This document shows, piece after piece, positions 53,064 through 63,451 of a stretch of DNA of 64,000 nt. The notes under the pieces were generated by a model, which saw only the letters and a list, made by a program, of their open reading frames with translations, searched no databases and was not told where the DNA came from. Where the stretch lies: the NCBI GenBank assembly GCA_037576215.1, contig JBANDB010000002.1, positions 3,906,001-3,970,000 on the forward strand. The letters run 5' to 3'. Each line of letters starts with the position of its first letter. Position 1 is the first letter of the stretch. Source of the DNA: Armillaria gallica (Eukaryota; Basidiomycota; Agaricomycetes; Agaricales; Physalacriaceae). Made by a program: the position numbers and the translations under genes.

Positions 53064-56000
53064 GGATAACTTTAAGTTCCTGCGTCGATTCAAGGGAAAA
53101 CGAGACGCGCCCGAAGGAGGATTGAGTATATCAGCGAGATCCCAACGAGAAATGTCGGAGGGGGGAGGGAGTGGACGAGGTGCAAGAGAGAGCTACAAAA
53201 GAGAGGATGAGTGTCAGGAAGAGAAAGTAATCGAAGTGGTAGAATGTGCGGGGTTGTCACTGACAAATTCTGATCGGCGTTCGGCATTTTCCGAACCAAG
53301 CCAGGCTGAAGCCATCCAAACCAGTTTGTACGTTGTCCCTTGCTGTTCCTTGAAATTGAACCAGTACGTGCCTCTGGGCTCTGTATTGGCTGCTGGATAT
53401 TACAATAGGTAGGAGATTCTTAGCCAAGGAGAATGGTGTATCTCTTCTCACTCCCCCCTCCTTTGGCCTTTATAACGACTGCTTAGCTCTATCGGCATGG
53501 CCGGGAGATCTCGTCCCGAATCAGAGATCCCGTGTACAACTTTGAAATGTCTTTTTAGGATTCGTTACCGCCATGCGCAATCAGACATCGTGTCCTTCTC
53601 GCGTGTTCTCCAGCCTCGGTTTACCGGTTCTTTCTAGTATTAACGTATTCCACCGCTCCGAATTTGAGTCGTGTGTCCCGATTGGCTCTAGTTTAGCATC
53701 CCCCAGCGCCTTGTGGTATTCCGTATCGGCGGACATGCTTCTGATCTAGGTTGTGATCTCGCGGCACTCGAGAATGTCCTCGGTTTCTGCCGCTGAACGG
53801 CCTTTTCTGATCTGCTTGGTCACTGTAGTGAATGTCTCCGGACCCGACATATCACTCTTCACTTCATTCGACTTGTTCGTCTCCTCACTGTGGCTGAATT
53901 TCGCCGTCAGCTCTCCTACTCGTCACTCATTAAGACTCCGCGTCGCTTCTCTGTTTCCATCCAGCGGATGCTTTAATCGACGCGGTATTTTATTGGTCTA
54001 TGCTGAACCAGTAATATTCTTGCAACTTACGTTATCTGCTCCTCTGATAGGTACAATTCAATGTTATTGAAAATGGGGTTCTCCCTTGCTATGGTTCATC
54101 TATGTACATAGCTCCAGCTTCCCAGTTCAGATCGACATGAACACTTCTTGTGCCTTACACGTCCTCTGAAATCTGAAAACATGACTGGAATACTCTTCCT
54201 TTTTATGGCCTTTTCTTCTTACAGGGCTCTTCTCGGGCCGCTCCGAATGCTGTAGGGGGCATCACGATCTTCCAACCATATGGTGATTTTTTTTCTTCGG
54301 GAACTCGGCCAAACTGCCGTCGCTCAGTAAACTAATTCAATCAAGACGCTGACGGACTTTTTAGCGGGCACATCTAAAGATCTCTTCTCTGGCAGCCCTG
54401 GATTTCTGAGAAGCGTTTGGAACGCAACGGGCAGGGCAGGCTCGACGGAAACTCGAGATCGGTGTCAATAGCACTGGGTGAATGCGTCATAGGTTATCCC
54501 TAGATCTCGGACGAAAAGAGCAGTTCAGACCACGGTTGCATTGCTTACCAGTCAAATGGCTGTGGCGCTATTGACTTCAACATTAATCAATCGACAGTTT
54601 ATCATGCATTGGAAAATTAATAGAACCTGCTTACATTGCAGGTGGATGATGGAGACTAACAGACAGTGAGTGATTGACAAAGTGTCCCAAAAGTACAAAT
54701 TTTTTCTGACCGAGGACTGGACCAACTGCAGCGCGAGCGTCATCCATCATCTTGAAGATTGGGAAAGACAGCGAGAATGGAACCGTCGAGATGCAGGGCG
54801 CAGTCAAGGGTATACGTTGAGCGTCAGTCGTCTCCATCAACATCACCTAGTAATGGACGGATTAGAAAGCCAAACCATAATCAATCAACGTTCAAACTAT
54901 GATAGAATGCAACGAATATTACTTAGAACTTCCGGGACCCTTAAAGCAGCCAAGCCATAAAGTAGCGGTGCTCTTAAGACCATGTAAATGCCGTGGCAGG
55001 CTAGTACACTGATGTAAAATGAAGATGCCCCTGAGGGGATGTATGAGTATGAAAGGATCCCAGAAGCAAGACTAGAAGCGATTATGAACCAGAATTTTTA
55101 TGATTCTGAATACCACAGAGCGAGTCCCCAAACGAAAATTATCGAATGTAGACTGAACCGATGCAAGAAGTTGATACCATTGAACCGCAAACATCCATAC
55201 CAGGCGGTGCCTAGGACAAGGGAGATTGTCGAGGTGGGGTAAACGATGCAAAGTTTCGGCGGAGCACAAAGACTCAGCATAAGCAGCCCTCTTTTATGTG
55301 TTAGTGTGTATACAACGTTCAAAAGCCATGTGCAACCAACTGAACTGGACTCGGTGGTTGGGCCGACGAGCGAGTCGGGTACGCTGTATAAGCTGCCGCC
55401 TTCGCCTAATAGCCTAAGCATGCCATTGTAGTAATGATTCTGGCGCTTCAATCATCATCTAAAATCTTAAGTGAGAGCCGTCTAGCACCACCCTTTTGGA
55501 TTTCGACGGCATCACGTACTTCACCGATACCTAATATTCTAGAATTGTTCCTCTATATCCACCATTGACATGCAGGCCTAGCTACGGCCGACCGCACACG
55601 TTTACCGACGCTCTGCAGCGAGGTTGCAGCGCGCCGGAATGAAATAATGCTTCCTATCATTCATCGTTGAATTGAAAGACGTTCCAGGCTAACCTGGTCC
55701 TGTCTCTAATCTCATGTTTTGCGTGCTGCACATATCACAAGTCTCTCTGGCGATTCAGTATCCTTACGGGACCCGAGAGGATTGACAGCCTTCTCCCCGT
55801 GCATCTGCGCACGTATATCGGAGAAATCGAGTATCATAACAAATTTCATCTTGCTCGATACCCTTAACCCTTTGAGGATACGATGAGCCAGAGAACTTAT
55901 AAGTAGTGTTTTCAATCTTCTATTTCGTTGAAATATTATGAGCGCCGTACTCTTGTATCGGTTATGGAGCGATATACGCAATTCACGACCTATAGCCGCT

Positions 56001-56644
56001 TGGGGAACGCCTTAGATACCAGTATAAAGACAAATAGCAGTCTCCAAGTCCATTCGAACAGACACTGTTTTGGTGTCGCCGGATTCATAACCAATGCAAC
56101 TGGAAGAATCAATCATCACTGCCGGCAACTCCTTGATTCGTTGAAAGGCCAGAGTGTGGAGCTGCGAAATGGCAAGCCTGGTGTAGCACAGAGTATAGGG
56201 AAGAAAATATGTGCTAGAAGAAAGAAGAATGCAACTCAGGTGACTCGCGTAACGAAGGAACTTGTTAATGTAGATCTAGACTAGACTATGCAGCGAAGCT
56301 AGGTAGATTCCCTTCAGTGATGAGTGTCGCTCGTGTCGGCAACTGGGCAAGCCAAGGACAAGCTGGAGCAGGGCTGCAACAGGCGTGACGGTGCTGTGAC
56401 AATTCAACTTTATGGCTCGATACGACTAGAGCAATTCGACCTCGACCTCTACATACCTGTCTTCAGGTCTCATTACTATCGACCACGGACCTCCTTCACT
56501 ACCACATTTCTATGTTTTGCTAATTTTTAGGTTTGTTTTTCTTCCTGGAGATGATAATCAGGCTTACAGTGCTACAGATACCTAGACAGATACCGAATCG
56601 TCACACTATAGGACGCTCTCCGTTTGCTGCAGGGATATACGGTA
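53064..56644. other. 3.6 kb gene-poor region
   Basis: Lies upstream of both the CSL gene (-) and the Ser/Pro-rich gene (+). Several frames of 90-120 codons exist (for example + 54670-54960, + 55928-56284, - 55451-55098), but none carries a recognised motif and none is extended by good splice sites. It could be a long regulatory region or contain small lineage-specific genes. I cannot support any of them. Confidence 0.45.
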
Positions 56645-58393
56645 ATGGGGTCATCGTATCGTCTCGAGACACCTCGTTCTCGGCGGCGCCCGGACCCTTT
56701 GCATTTTGAACATTCTTCATTTACCCCATCTTCGGTCATTAGCAGCCATCAACAGTCACCGAAGTCACCTCCGCTCCTTTACGAATTACCTTCTCCTACT
56801 TCCATGTCGCCACCTACGAGCCCCAAGTCCAAGGGACGCCTCATTTCACCGACTTCTCCCTCGTTTCCAGGTCGCTCAAGGACACCTAGAAGCGGCAGGC
56901 CCACCCCACCGCCTGTCCGCCGGAATCGTTCAGTCACTCCACTGGGAGTCGTTCAGAATGACTTGGAAAGGTTCGCCGACCAATGCCGGGCCTGGTGCGT
57001 ACGCACAAGATTTCCTTTAGGCAACGCTAACAGTTCATCATCTATCAAGGTACTTCAATCAAGACGATAAGGCCGGACATCTAATGACCCAGACTCTGGC
57101 GACTATAGCTCCATCTCAGCGTGCGTCTTACGCGAGGTTACAAGCGTCCACACGCGCAGCCTATCACCGTTCCGTCACTGCAAGAAGGCACGCCGAGTTT
57201 GAGGCTCACTTGAGTGCCACACAACCTGGCGGGTCCTTGTTGCCTTATTCCCGAGCCAATCCAGGCAGCCCTGCCGCACGGAAAGGTATTGCCTATAATC
57301 CCAAATTCCTTGCGATGTGGAGATTGAATACATGCACTATTTTTAAGAACGTCTCGATCGATTCCAGCGCTTTCTACGAACATGGTGTACATTGGGAATG
57401 CCGGGACCTCAACCTTTCTTTTACGGATGTCAGTCTTCTTTCTTATTTTATATTTCTGTAGTGATGACACTCAGACTACGTTTCCTTCAGTGTGGGCGTT
57501 AATGAGACTGCAAACTATACCAGAGAATATCGGAGGTGCAGGTTGCAATAGAATAGAATGGGAGATTGATGATGCTGTGTTTAAAGAGACAGCGTAAGTT
57601 TCTTCCTGCCTCTGTTGATTGTCCAGTTCAAATGCGCTTCTCTAGTGGGAAAGATTTCATGCTTGAAGCAATAGATGTCCTGAAAGGAGTGAGATATACA
57701 TGATACCATCCATTTTAAATATCATTCATATCTCCTCAGGTACTAGCATTCGAAGAAACGCCTTCATCCAAGCGGTCATCTTCCGTCGTTAACGATGAGC
57801 TTGCATCACATGGCATTGCACACTCGCGTTCTCAATCCCAGCCTCTCGCATCCCAAAGTCCCATGCATATAACAAAGAATGCAACGCCTAAACGTCCACG
57901 GGCTCCTAGCGATCCCTTTCTGGATACACCGGCGCTTTCGCGTTCCGTTGGATCATCATTATCACAAACATCTGACGCCAACTCGGCTTTACTTACAACT
58001 GTGATTTCTGATAAAGTAGACGACCCTCCAAGCCCTCTTTCTACCTACGAGGAAGAGCATGCGTCGCCAACACCCCGAGGCAGATCTGCTCCTGATGATC
58101 TGTCCGAAGAGTTCTTGCGTGTCTGGACATCGCCGGACCTTCCGAATTCTGAGTACCGCGACCTACTCAAATTATTTCCTTCATTCCTGACTCGACGACC
58201 ATTGCCTCGGTTTCCGACGCCATCCAAGTTGCGTGCGACTGATTTGGAAGAAGGTTTCGTGGATACGCTGGACGCAAAACAAATCCGTTTCGGAACCGGT
58301 TGCATGTGGGTTGGCCCTAGGCAGCGTAGTGATGGCTGGCGAGGTAGTTGGTGGTCAAGGTTTATTTCATGGTGGAAAGAGGCATTCTGCTAG
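56645..58393 (+). CDS. Conserved-looking Ser/Pro-rich protein, unknown function
   Basis: Starts MGSSYRLETPRSRRRPDP (ATG 56645). The first about 120 residues are Ser/Pro/Arg-rich with many SP/TP sites. A folded part follows: NDLERFADQCRAWYFNQDD, IAPSQRASYARLQASTRAAY, ARRHAEFEAHLSAT, TFPSVWALMRLQTIPENI, FKETAGKDFMLEAIDVLKG. A disordered segment (SKRSSSVVNDELASHG...) leads to a compact end, LSEEFLRVWTSPDLPNSEYR, FPSFLTRRPLPRFPTPS, GCMWVGPRQRSDGW, finishing WWSRFISWWKEAFC, possibly amphipathic and membrane-seeking. Introns near 56996-57050, 57427-57474, 57595-57646 and 57690-57739 restore one frame throughout. I do not recognise the family. The Trp-rich C-terminus suggests a membrane-proximal role, as inference. 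Confidence 0.75.
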
Positions 58394-60400
58394 ATGCGTC
58401 GTGCCTTTCCCCTCTTCCTCATCCTGATTTTGTCCCACTGCGCTTGGACCATCTGTATCCTTCATGTATCTTTCGCAGTTAAGTATTTTGTTTCAATGTT
58501 TGCAATTCTCGCACCATCTACAGGAAGTACATTTGCACACTACCTATCATATCTCACTGTCTATGGCGATTCGGGACATACTACAACCCATGTACCTTTG
58601 TATTCGTACTGTCATCCTAGCTGTTTAGTTGTTGACGCCGTGTTCCCGATGCTGATCTGAGCCAGCCCGTCCTGAATTGCCTGCCGCTTACCGGCATGCG
58701 CCACAGGCACCTTGCTATATTTAGTTTTTTTGAGGTCGTACTAACAAGCAGGACGTCCCCCATGATTGATTTTACTAAGATCAGCTCAATTCCATCGAAT
58801 GAGCTAGTGGGTCGACTTATGTTTCGAGAGAGTGTCAACGGGATTCTTAGTCTTCGAGATACAAGTTGGAGTAGCAATTGTATACGGCTCCCCGTCAAGT
58901 TCCTACCGCCGCGGACTGCGCTTCTCTCATATTCAGACGTCTATTCTAGTGGATATGATGCATTTCTTCATCAGATCCTTGGAGCGGTGGCATTTGTGAC
59001 TTTCATGCCAAGTCTTGGTCTCATGCCTCTGATGCTATGAGCATCTATTTCTATGCATGGAAGCTTGATCAAGTACCAGGAGGTACCAATGGTCGACGCC
59101 GAAAGGGATTACACGTGAGGATCTGCCTTCACACAGAATCGACTTCGATCGGGTCAGGCTAAAGAGACTCATTGCCGGCTTCATCCCGCGGTCAGGTCCA
59201 ATGCGTCAATAATTTCCGTGAATCTCATTCCACTGGTCGTGCCTTGAGCGTGGAGCCTACGTACGTCGTGATGCGATAAACGCACGAGTTGCCTTCTAAC
59301 CGTCGGCCGCGGCTGTTTCTCTTGGCGCGAGAAGGAACGGAAATGGGATTATATTGATTATACGTAGCAGGCACTCTAACTAACTGGTCCGATGCAAAGC
59401 GCTATACTGAACACGAGATGATATGGAATTTATTGCTATCAGAGACCGATTGTCGCCCGGTTCCGAGGCCCCCGCCAGTGATGCAAATTACGCGTCCAAT
59501 TTGGTCCCGTCGTTGCGTAACCTCACTTAAACGCTAGACTGTGGCGTTGCTTCGCGATAGTTCGGAATGAAGCCTTGGCAACACAGACTGAGGGGTAACA
59601 CAACAAGTCGGAACCGATGGACTTTCAAATTCGCAAGCGCACCTGTGCGAATAATAGGTAGTGATTCATCTCATACACTCTCATACTAGTGAGAATAGAC
59701 CGATCATGATTCCAATCAATTGCCAATTAACCAAGTGAATAATGGGATTCGTTCTCATGATGATATGTAGTCTTGGCATGAGCACGATGGATATTGCTTC
59801 GGGAGTTTCGACACCTTCATGTCTATTTAAGTTGGTCTTTTCCTTTTCCTACGGCTTTCGGCTACCGGGTACCTACCCTTTGTAGGATGGGTGTTCAGTA
59901 GTCCCACGATGGCCTTCGCCTGCTCGTGGGGATTGTATTGAGACTGTAGGGAACATGAATGGGTCATTTGGCTGTATAGTTGCTCCGCTCTCTATGCATT
60001 GCATGGAATATTTATGTTGCGCAAGATTGACACGATTGTCGCGCAAGCAAGGGGGAAATCATATGCAAATGGATTAGCAGGCACTCGCAAATATCTGTGC
60101 GCCACAGTATTTAAACTATACATTTGTTCAGAATTCCTCCTTGCTGGAGGTATATTACAAAGTAGCATCGGTCAGAGTGAACATGAAATTTGACACATTT
60201 ACAACGAAAGCTGGCAGTTGGTCTGCCAGAAGAATTATCGAGCATTGCGGTCACCAGGTGACCTCGAGTCTTGAGAGTATTGGAGTAGCGCAGCGTTGAG
60301 AGCCCTAACGGTGTTTTTGTGGCTGTCGAATAAGCGTATAAGCGCACATACATACATAAAAGACTTGTGAAAAGCTTACTCCGCAAGGTCACTCCGAACA
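58394..60400. other. 2 kb intergenic region, no gene seen
   Basis: No frame longer than about 115 codons and no motif. Separates the Ser/Pro-rich gene from the GRF cluster. Confidence 0.5.
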
Positions 60401-61349
60401 CTAATTTAAATACATTAGCCGTGGATATTGCGAAATACCCGTGGCGAGGTACACACACCTTTGGAAACTTTCGTTCAACCTAAGCCTGGTCTTGAGACCA
60501 CGCGCGATGGTCCATACATTGAAATTATAAACGTACCGTTTATTCTCAGACTCCAAGTACTCAAACTTTCTTGATCTGGCGTCTCGCTCCTTCTCGGCGG
60601 CTATTTTTTGCCTTTCGAGAGTGTGAATTTGCGACTGGAGCTCTTTCAACTCGTTTATAATTAGATCCAAGGTGGTTGATGGAGTGTGAATACCCGTATG
60701 AGATGGAGAGCCATCGTGCTGGAAGTCTGTCAGGTGGAAGCAAAAGCCTCGAGAAAAAGTACATGCAAATAGTTTTGAGGCTTGTGACGAACTGGAAGGC
60801 GTAGGCAGTCTAGATTCTTCTTCGCTCTTTAGCATGGGAACGGAAGTAAGGGTATACTCCGCCTTGGGTTGGGACTGAGACTGGGAGGCGGAGAATACAT
60901 CACGCTCAATGACGCTTTGGACGAGCTTTGGGTGCTAGCTTGTGTGGATTGAGTAGGGTCATCATCCAACCGAGGGCGCTTTTCTTGATAGGCGTATCCA
61001 AGTCGGAGGTCAAACGTTTCAGAGAGGTCGATGGAGTTGGCTGAGAGTCGGGGGAGACTAGACTATCCTCCCAAGCTAATAGCTGCTGGTCAGTTCAAAC
61101 CGGCTTTAATAAGAGTCCCGCAACTTGCCAAAGAAATCGCAAGAGCTGGGATCATTTTTGTCCTTGTAGCAACGGAGGAAAGTGCTGGGGGCATTAAAAT
61201 ATGAACTTTGATTGAACACGATTATGACTGTACCGCTCAGGATTGTCTTTGGTATGTGAGACCAAACGTTTAGCAGGAACATTGCAGTGGCATCTCACGT
61301 CGACTTTACTGCCGGGCTTGACCATAGATTTTTTGGGCGACATGAACAT
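60401..61349 (-). pseudogene. GRF-zinc-finger / coiled-coil protein, copy A (frame-damaged)
   Basis: Starts MSPKKSMVKPGSKVD (in-frame ATGs at 61349 and 61343), then a GRF-type zinc finger VRCHCNVPAKRLVSHTKDN, ERTFLRCYKDKNDPSSC, DFFAWED, with introns after PER and within FFAW. The second intron uses a GC donor (61076-61128, GCAAGT). The frame then changes twice between LTSDLDTP and KRPRLDDD (about 60985-60995) and again before VIERDVFSASQSQSQ (about 60915-60930). Past that it continues cleanly through YTLTSVPMLKSEEESRLPTP to the coiled coil LDLIINELKELQSQIHTLER, KIAAEKERDARSRKFEYLES. Domain order equals copies B and C. It may be decayed, or carry small sequence errors. Confidence 0.65.
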
Positions 61350-61584
61350 GACGGAAGATGTCAAGATGTAATTACCAAATATGGATTGATATGATTGATC
61401 CGATCACCCCGGACGGAGATTCGGTTCAAACTGCACGTCAAGCTTCAAGTAACACCCAGGTAACGCAAGCAACAATAGATTCAACCGATATCATGATTGA
61501 TAACTTTAGTTAACGTCCTGACCGTATTCTTCAAGCTGAAAATGGTCGTGAGTATTCAACCGATACTGATTGGGGACTAGTGCC

Positions 61585-62469
61585 TCACTCTGCAATGTCT
61601 TTTTCGTATCTCCGAAGAGTCTCTTTTAACCTGGATAGGGTGTCAACGTTTCAACATAAGAGTCCCGGCTAGGGTGAGGACGAGCGTACGTTCTGTTTTC
61701 GGTCTCTAGTTTGTCGACCAGGTTGGTTGTTGCTTTTGAAGCGGAGTTGTGCTCTTCAAGGTTGCGAATTTCTTCGGCAAGCCTTGAAAAGTCGTTGGTG
61801 ATTGAGGCCAGGAGGCTGGATGGAGTGGTGCGGGAGCGAGAAGGGGACGGCGGTGCTTCGCGCGCCATCCGCCTCGGCAACGAGCTAGGTGGCGTCTCAA
61901 GTCCATCCTCCACATCGTGCTCTTGCTTTACAGGATCGAGGATGTATTCGCTTGTAGATGCGAACTTGGAATGCGAGGCGCTAGCAAACACATCGTCTTG
62001 TCCAAGGGCCTGCACGATATCGTCGATTCGTTTCTTCTTGTTCGTCGGGGTAGATGGGAATCTGGCAGGAGATTGAGGGCTATCATCAATCCGTGGTCGT
62101 TTCTGTATAGACGGAGAATCTAGCAGGTAGTCGGAAAGGTTGCGTTTCAATGGGGAACGAGGAGGACTAGAAGGTAACGATGGTTTAACGACCTCGTCGT
62201 CCCAAGCTGGGATTTGTCAGTAGCTCGTACAGCCAAATGTTCCTGCATTGCTCACCGAAGAAGCCACATTGAGTAGAGTCATCCCGACTCTTCGCACAAC
62301 GATGGAATTCGCTGCAGGCATGAGTTTATCGTCACGAGATAGGAATGTTGATTGCATACCGGCCGGGATTCTTGGCGCTGTGCGAAGTATACTGAGCTGC
62401 ACGAACGCCGCCGTGGCAGTTGCAGAGGATATTTCCGTGGGCGTCGACCTTGACAATGACCTGGGACAT
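61585..62469 (-). CDS. GRF-zinc-finger / coiled-coil protein, copy B
   Basis: Starts MSQVIVKVDAHGNILCNCHG (ATG 62469). The GRF-type finger is completed over two introns: CNCHGG...HSAKNPGR / EFHRCAKSRDDSTQC / GFFAWDDEVV. GRF fingers bind single-stranded nucleic acid in proteins such as APE2, TOP3A and NEIL3. Next: basic KRPRIDD (possible nuclear signal), KKKRIDDIVQALGQDDVFAS, a LDPVKQEHDVED stretch with a SUMO-consensus VKQE, Ser/Pro-rich linker, and a C-terminal helix LAEEIRNLEEHN...LVDKLETENRTLKETLRRYEKDIAE ending at 61585 after a last intron (GTACGC...ATCCAG). About 230 residues, no catalytic domain. Its start codon is 22 bp from that of divergent copy C. Confidence 0.78.
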
Positions 62470-62491
62470 GGTGGTGGCGTGTGAACGAACG
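62470..62491. promoter_or_regulatory. 22-bp gap between divergent start codons of GRF copies B and C
   Basis: The two ATGs, on opposite strands, are separated by only 22 bp. Transcription start sites for each must therefore lie inside or very near the coding region of the other, or one start codon is wrong. Observed directly; the regulatory meaning is inference. Confidence 0.4.
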
Positions 62492-63403
62492 ATGGCCCTT
62501 GCCAGAAACAACGTCGCCGTCGACGAGCACGGGAACGCGCTATGCGAATGTGGGCTTGAGGCAACCATCATCAACTCTTGCAGTCTAACTCATCCTGACC
62601 GCGACTATTACCGTTGTCCAAAGGAACGGAACGACCCTACCCTCTGTCGTTTGTTTGGTGAGTGTTGGGTCGCTGGTTGAACTTTGAACTGTAAGATATA
62701 TTATTCCATGATGGGTAGTCTGGCTGGACGAAGCAATTATGCCAACACTCAAACGAAATTTGGCTACCGACGATGAGCAAGGATCGCCTTCAAAGCGTAC
62801 TCGGACGGCGCAACCACCAATCACCCCAACCAAGAAACCTCATTCCAACTTTCATTCCACTCCTGCTAGTAAGCAGAAGCGCATCGAAGAAATCAAGAAC
62901 GCCCTCATGTCGCCGACATCTCCGACTCCGGGCAAAAGCAAGAACAGGCTTGAGCACAACGAGCAGAGTGCCCGTGACGACGATGTTTTCTCATCACCGT
63001 CCCCGTCGTCATCGCGGCGAAGGGAGTATGTGCTGCCACCTGTGAAGCAGGAGGCAGACGACGAGCCACTTGTGTGTCCTTCGACGTTCTTTTCTAGCGT
63101 ATAAACTTGATCTTCCTTAGTCTCAGCCTAATCTGCCCCCACTCAGTTCAATACAAAGGAACGTCGCAAGCTCCGCCGACTCAATTTTGAACGACATGGA
63201 TGTACTTAGGGATGAGGTTGCAACGATATGGAGACTCAAAGTGGCTGCGGAACGTAGCAGGGATGCTAAAGCGAAGAGAATCGAGCAGCTTGAGGCAAGG
63301 CTTCATGAGCTCGAAGCAGAAAATCAGAGGTATGCATGTTTTTTCTCAGATCTGTTGTGTTGCAAGTTCTCATGTCAAATCTCAAAGATTGAAAAGCCAT
63401 TAA
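62492..63403 (+). CDS. GRF-zinc-finger / coiled-coil protein, copy C
   Basis: Starts MALARNNVAVDEHGNALCEC (ATG 62492). GRF-type finger CECGLEATIINSC...HPDRDYYRCPKERNDPTLC / RLFVWLDEA, with an intron inside the phenylalanine-tryptophan junction, the same place as in copies A and B. Then MPTLKRNL, SPSKRTRTAQPP (basic), ASKQKRIEEIKNALMSPTSP, RDDDVFSSPSPSSSRR, and LPPVKQEADDEP with a SUMO-consensus VKQE. After an intron (about 63072-63129) come LNDMDVLRDEVATIWRLKVA and a coiled coil RIEQLEARLHELEAENQR, ending RLKSH at 63401-63403 after a last intron. About 230 residues, no enzyme domain. Ends 48 bp before the next gene. Confidence 0.78.
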
Positions 63404-63451
63404 TATTATTTGTAGACAAATATCCAATTTCAATTCCTTTGATGTGCCACT

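Noticed and set aside
54670..54960. 96-codon plus-strand frame and its minus-strand shadow (MMDDARAAVGP)
   Set aside because: Both strands are open and neither has a motif; no basis to choose one.
55928..56284. 118-codon plus-strand frame with a basic tail
   Set aside because: No recognisable domain, not supported by splice signals, and within a gene-poor region.
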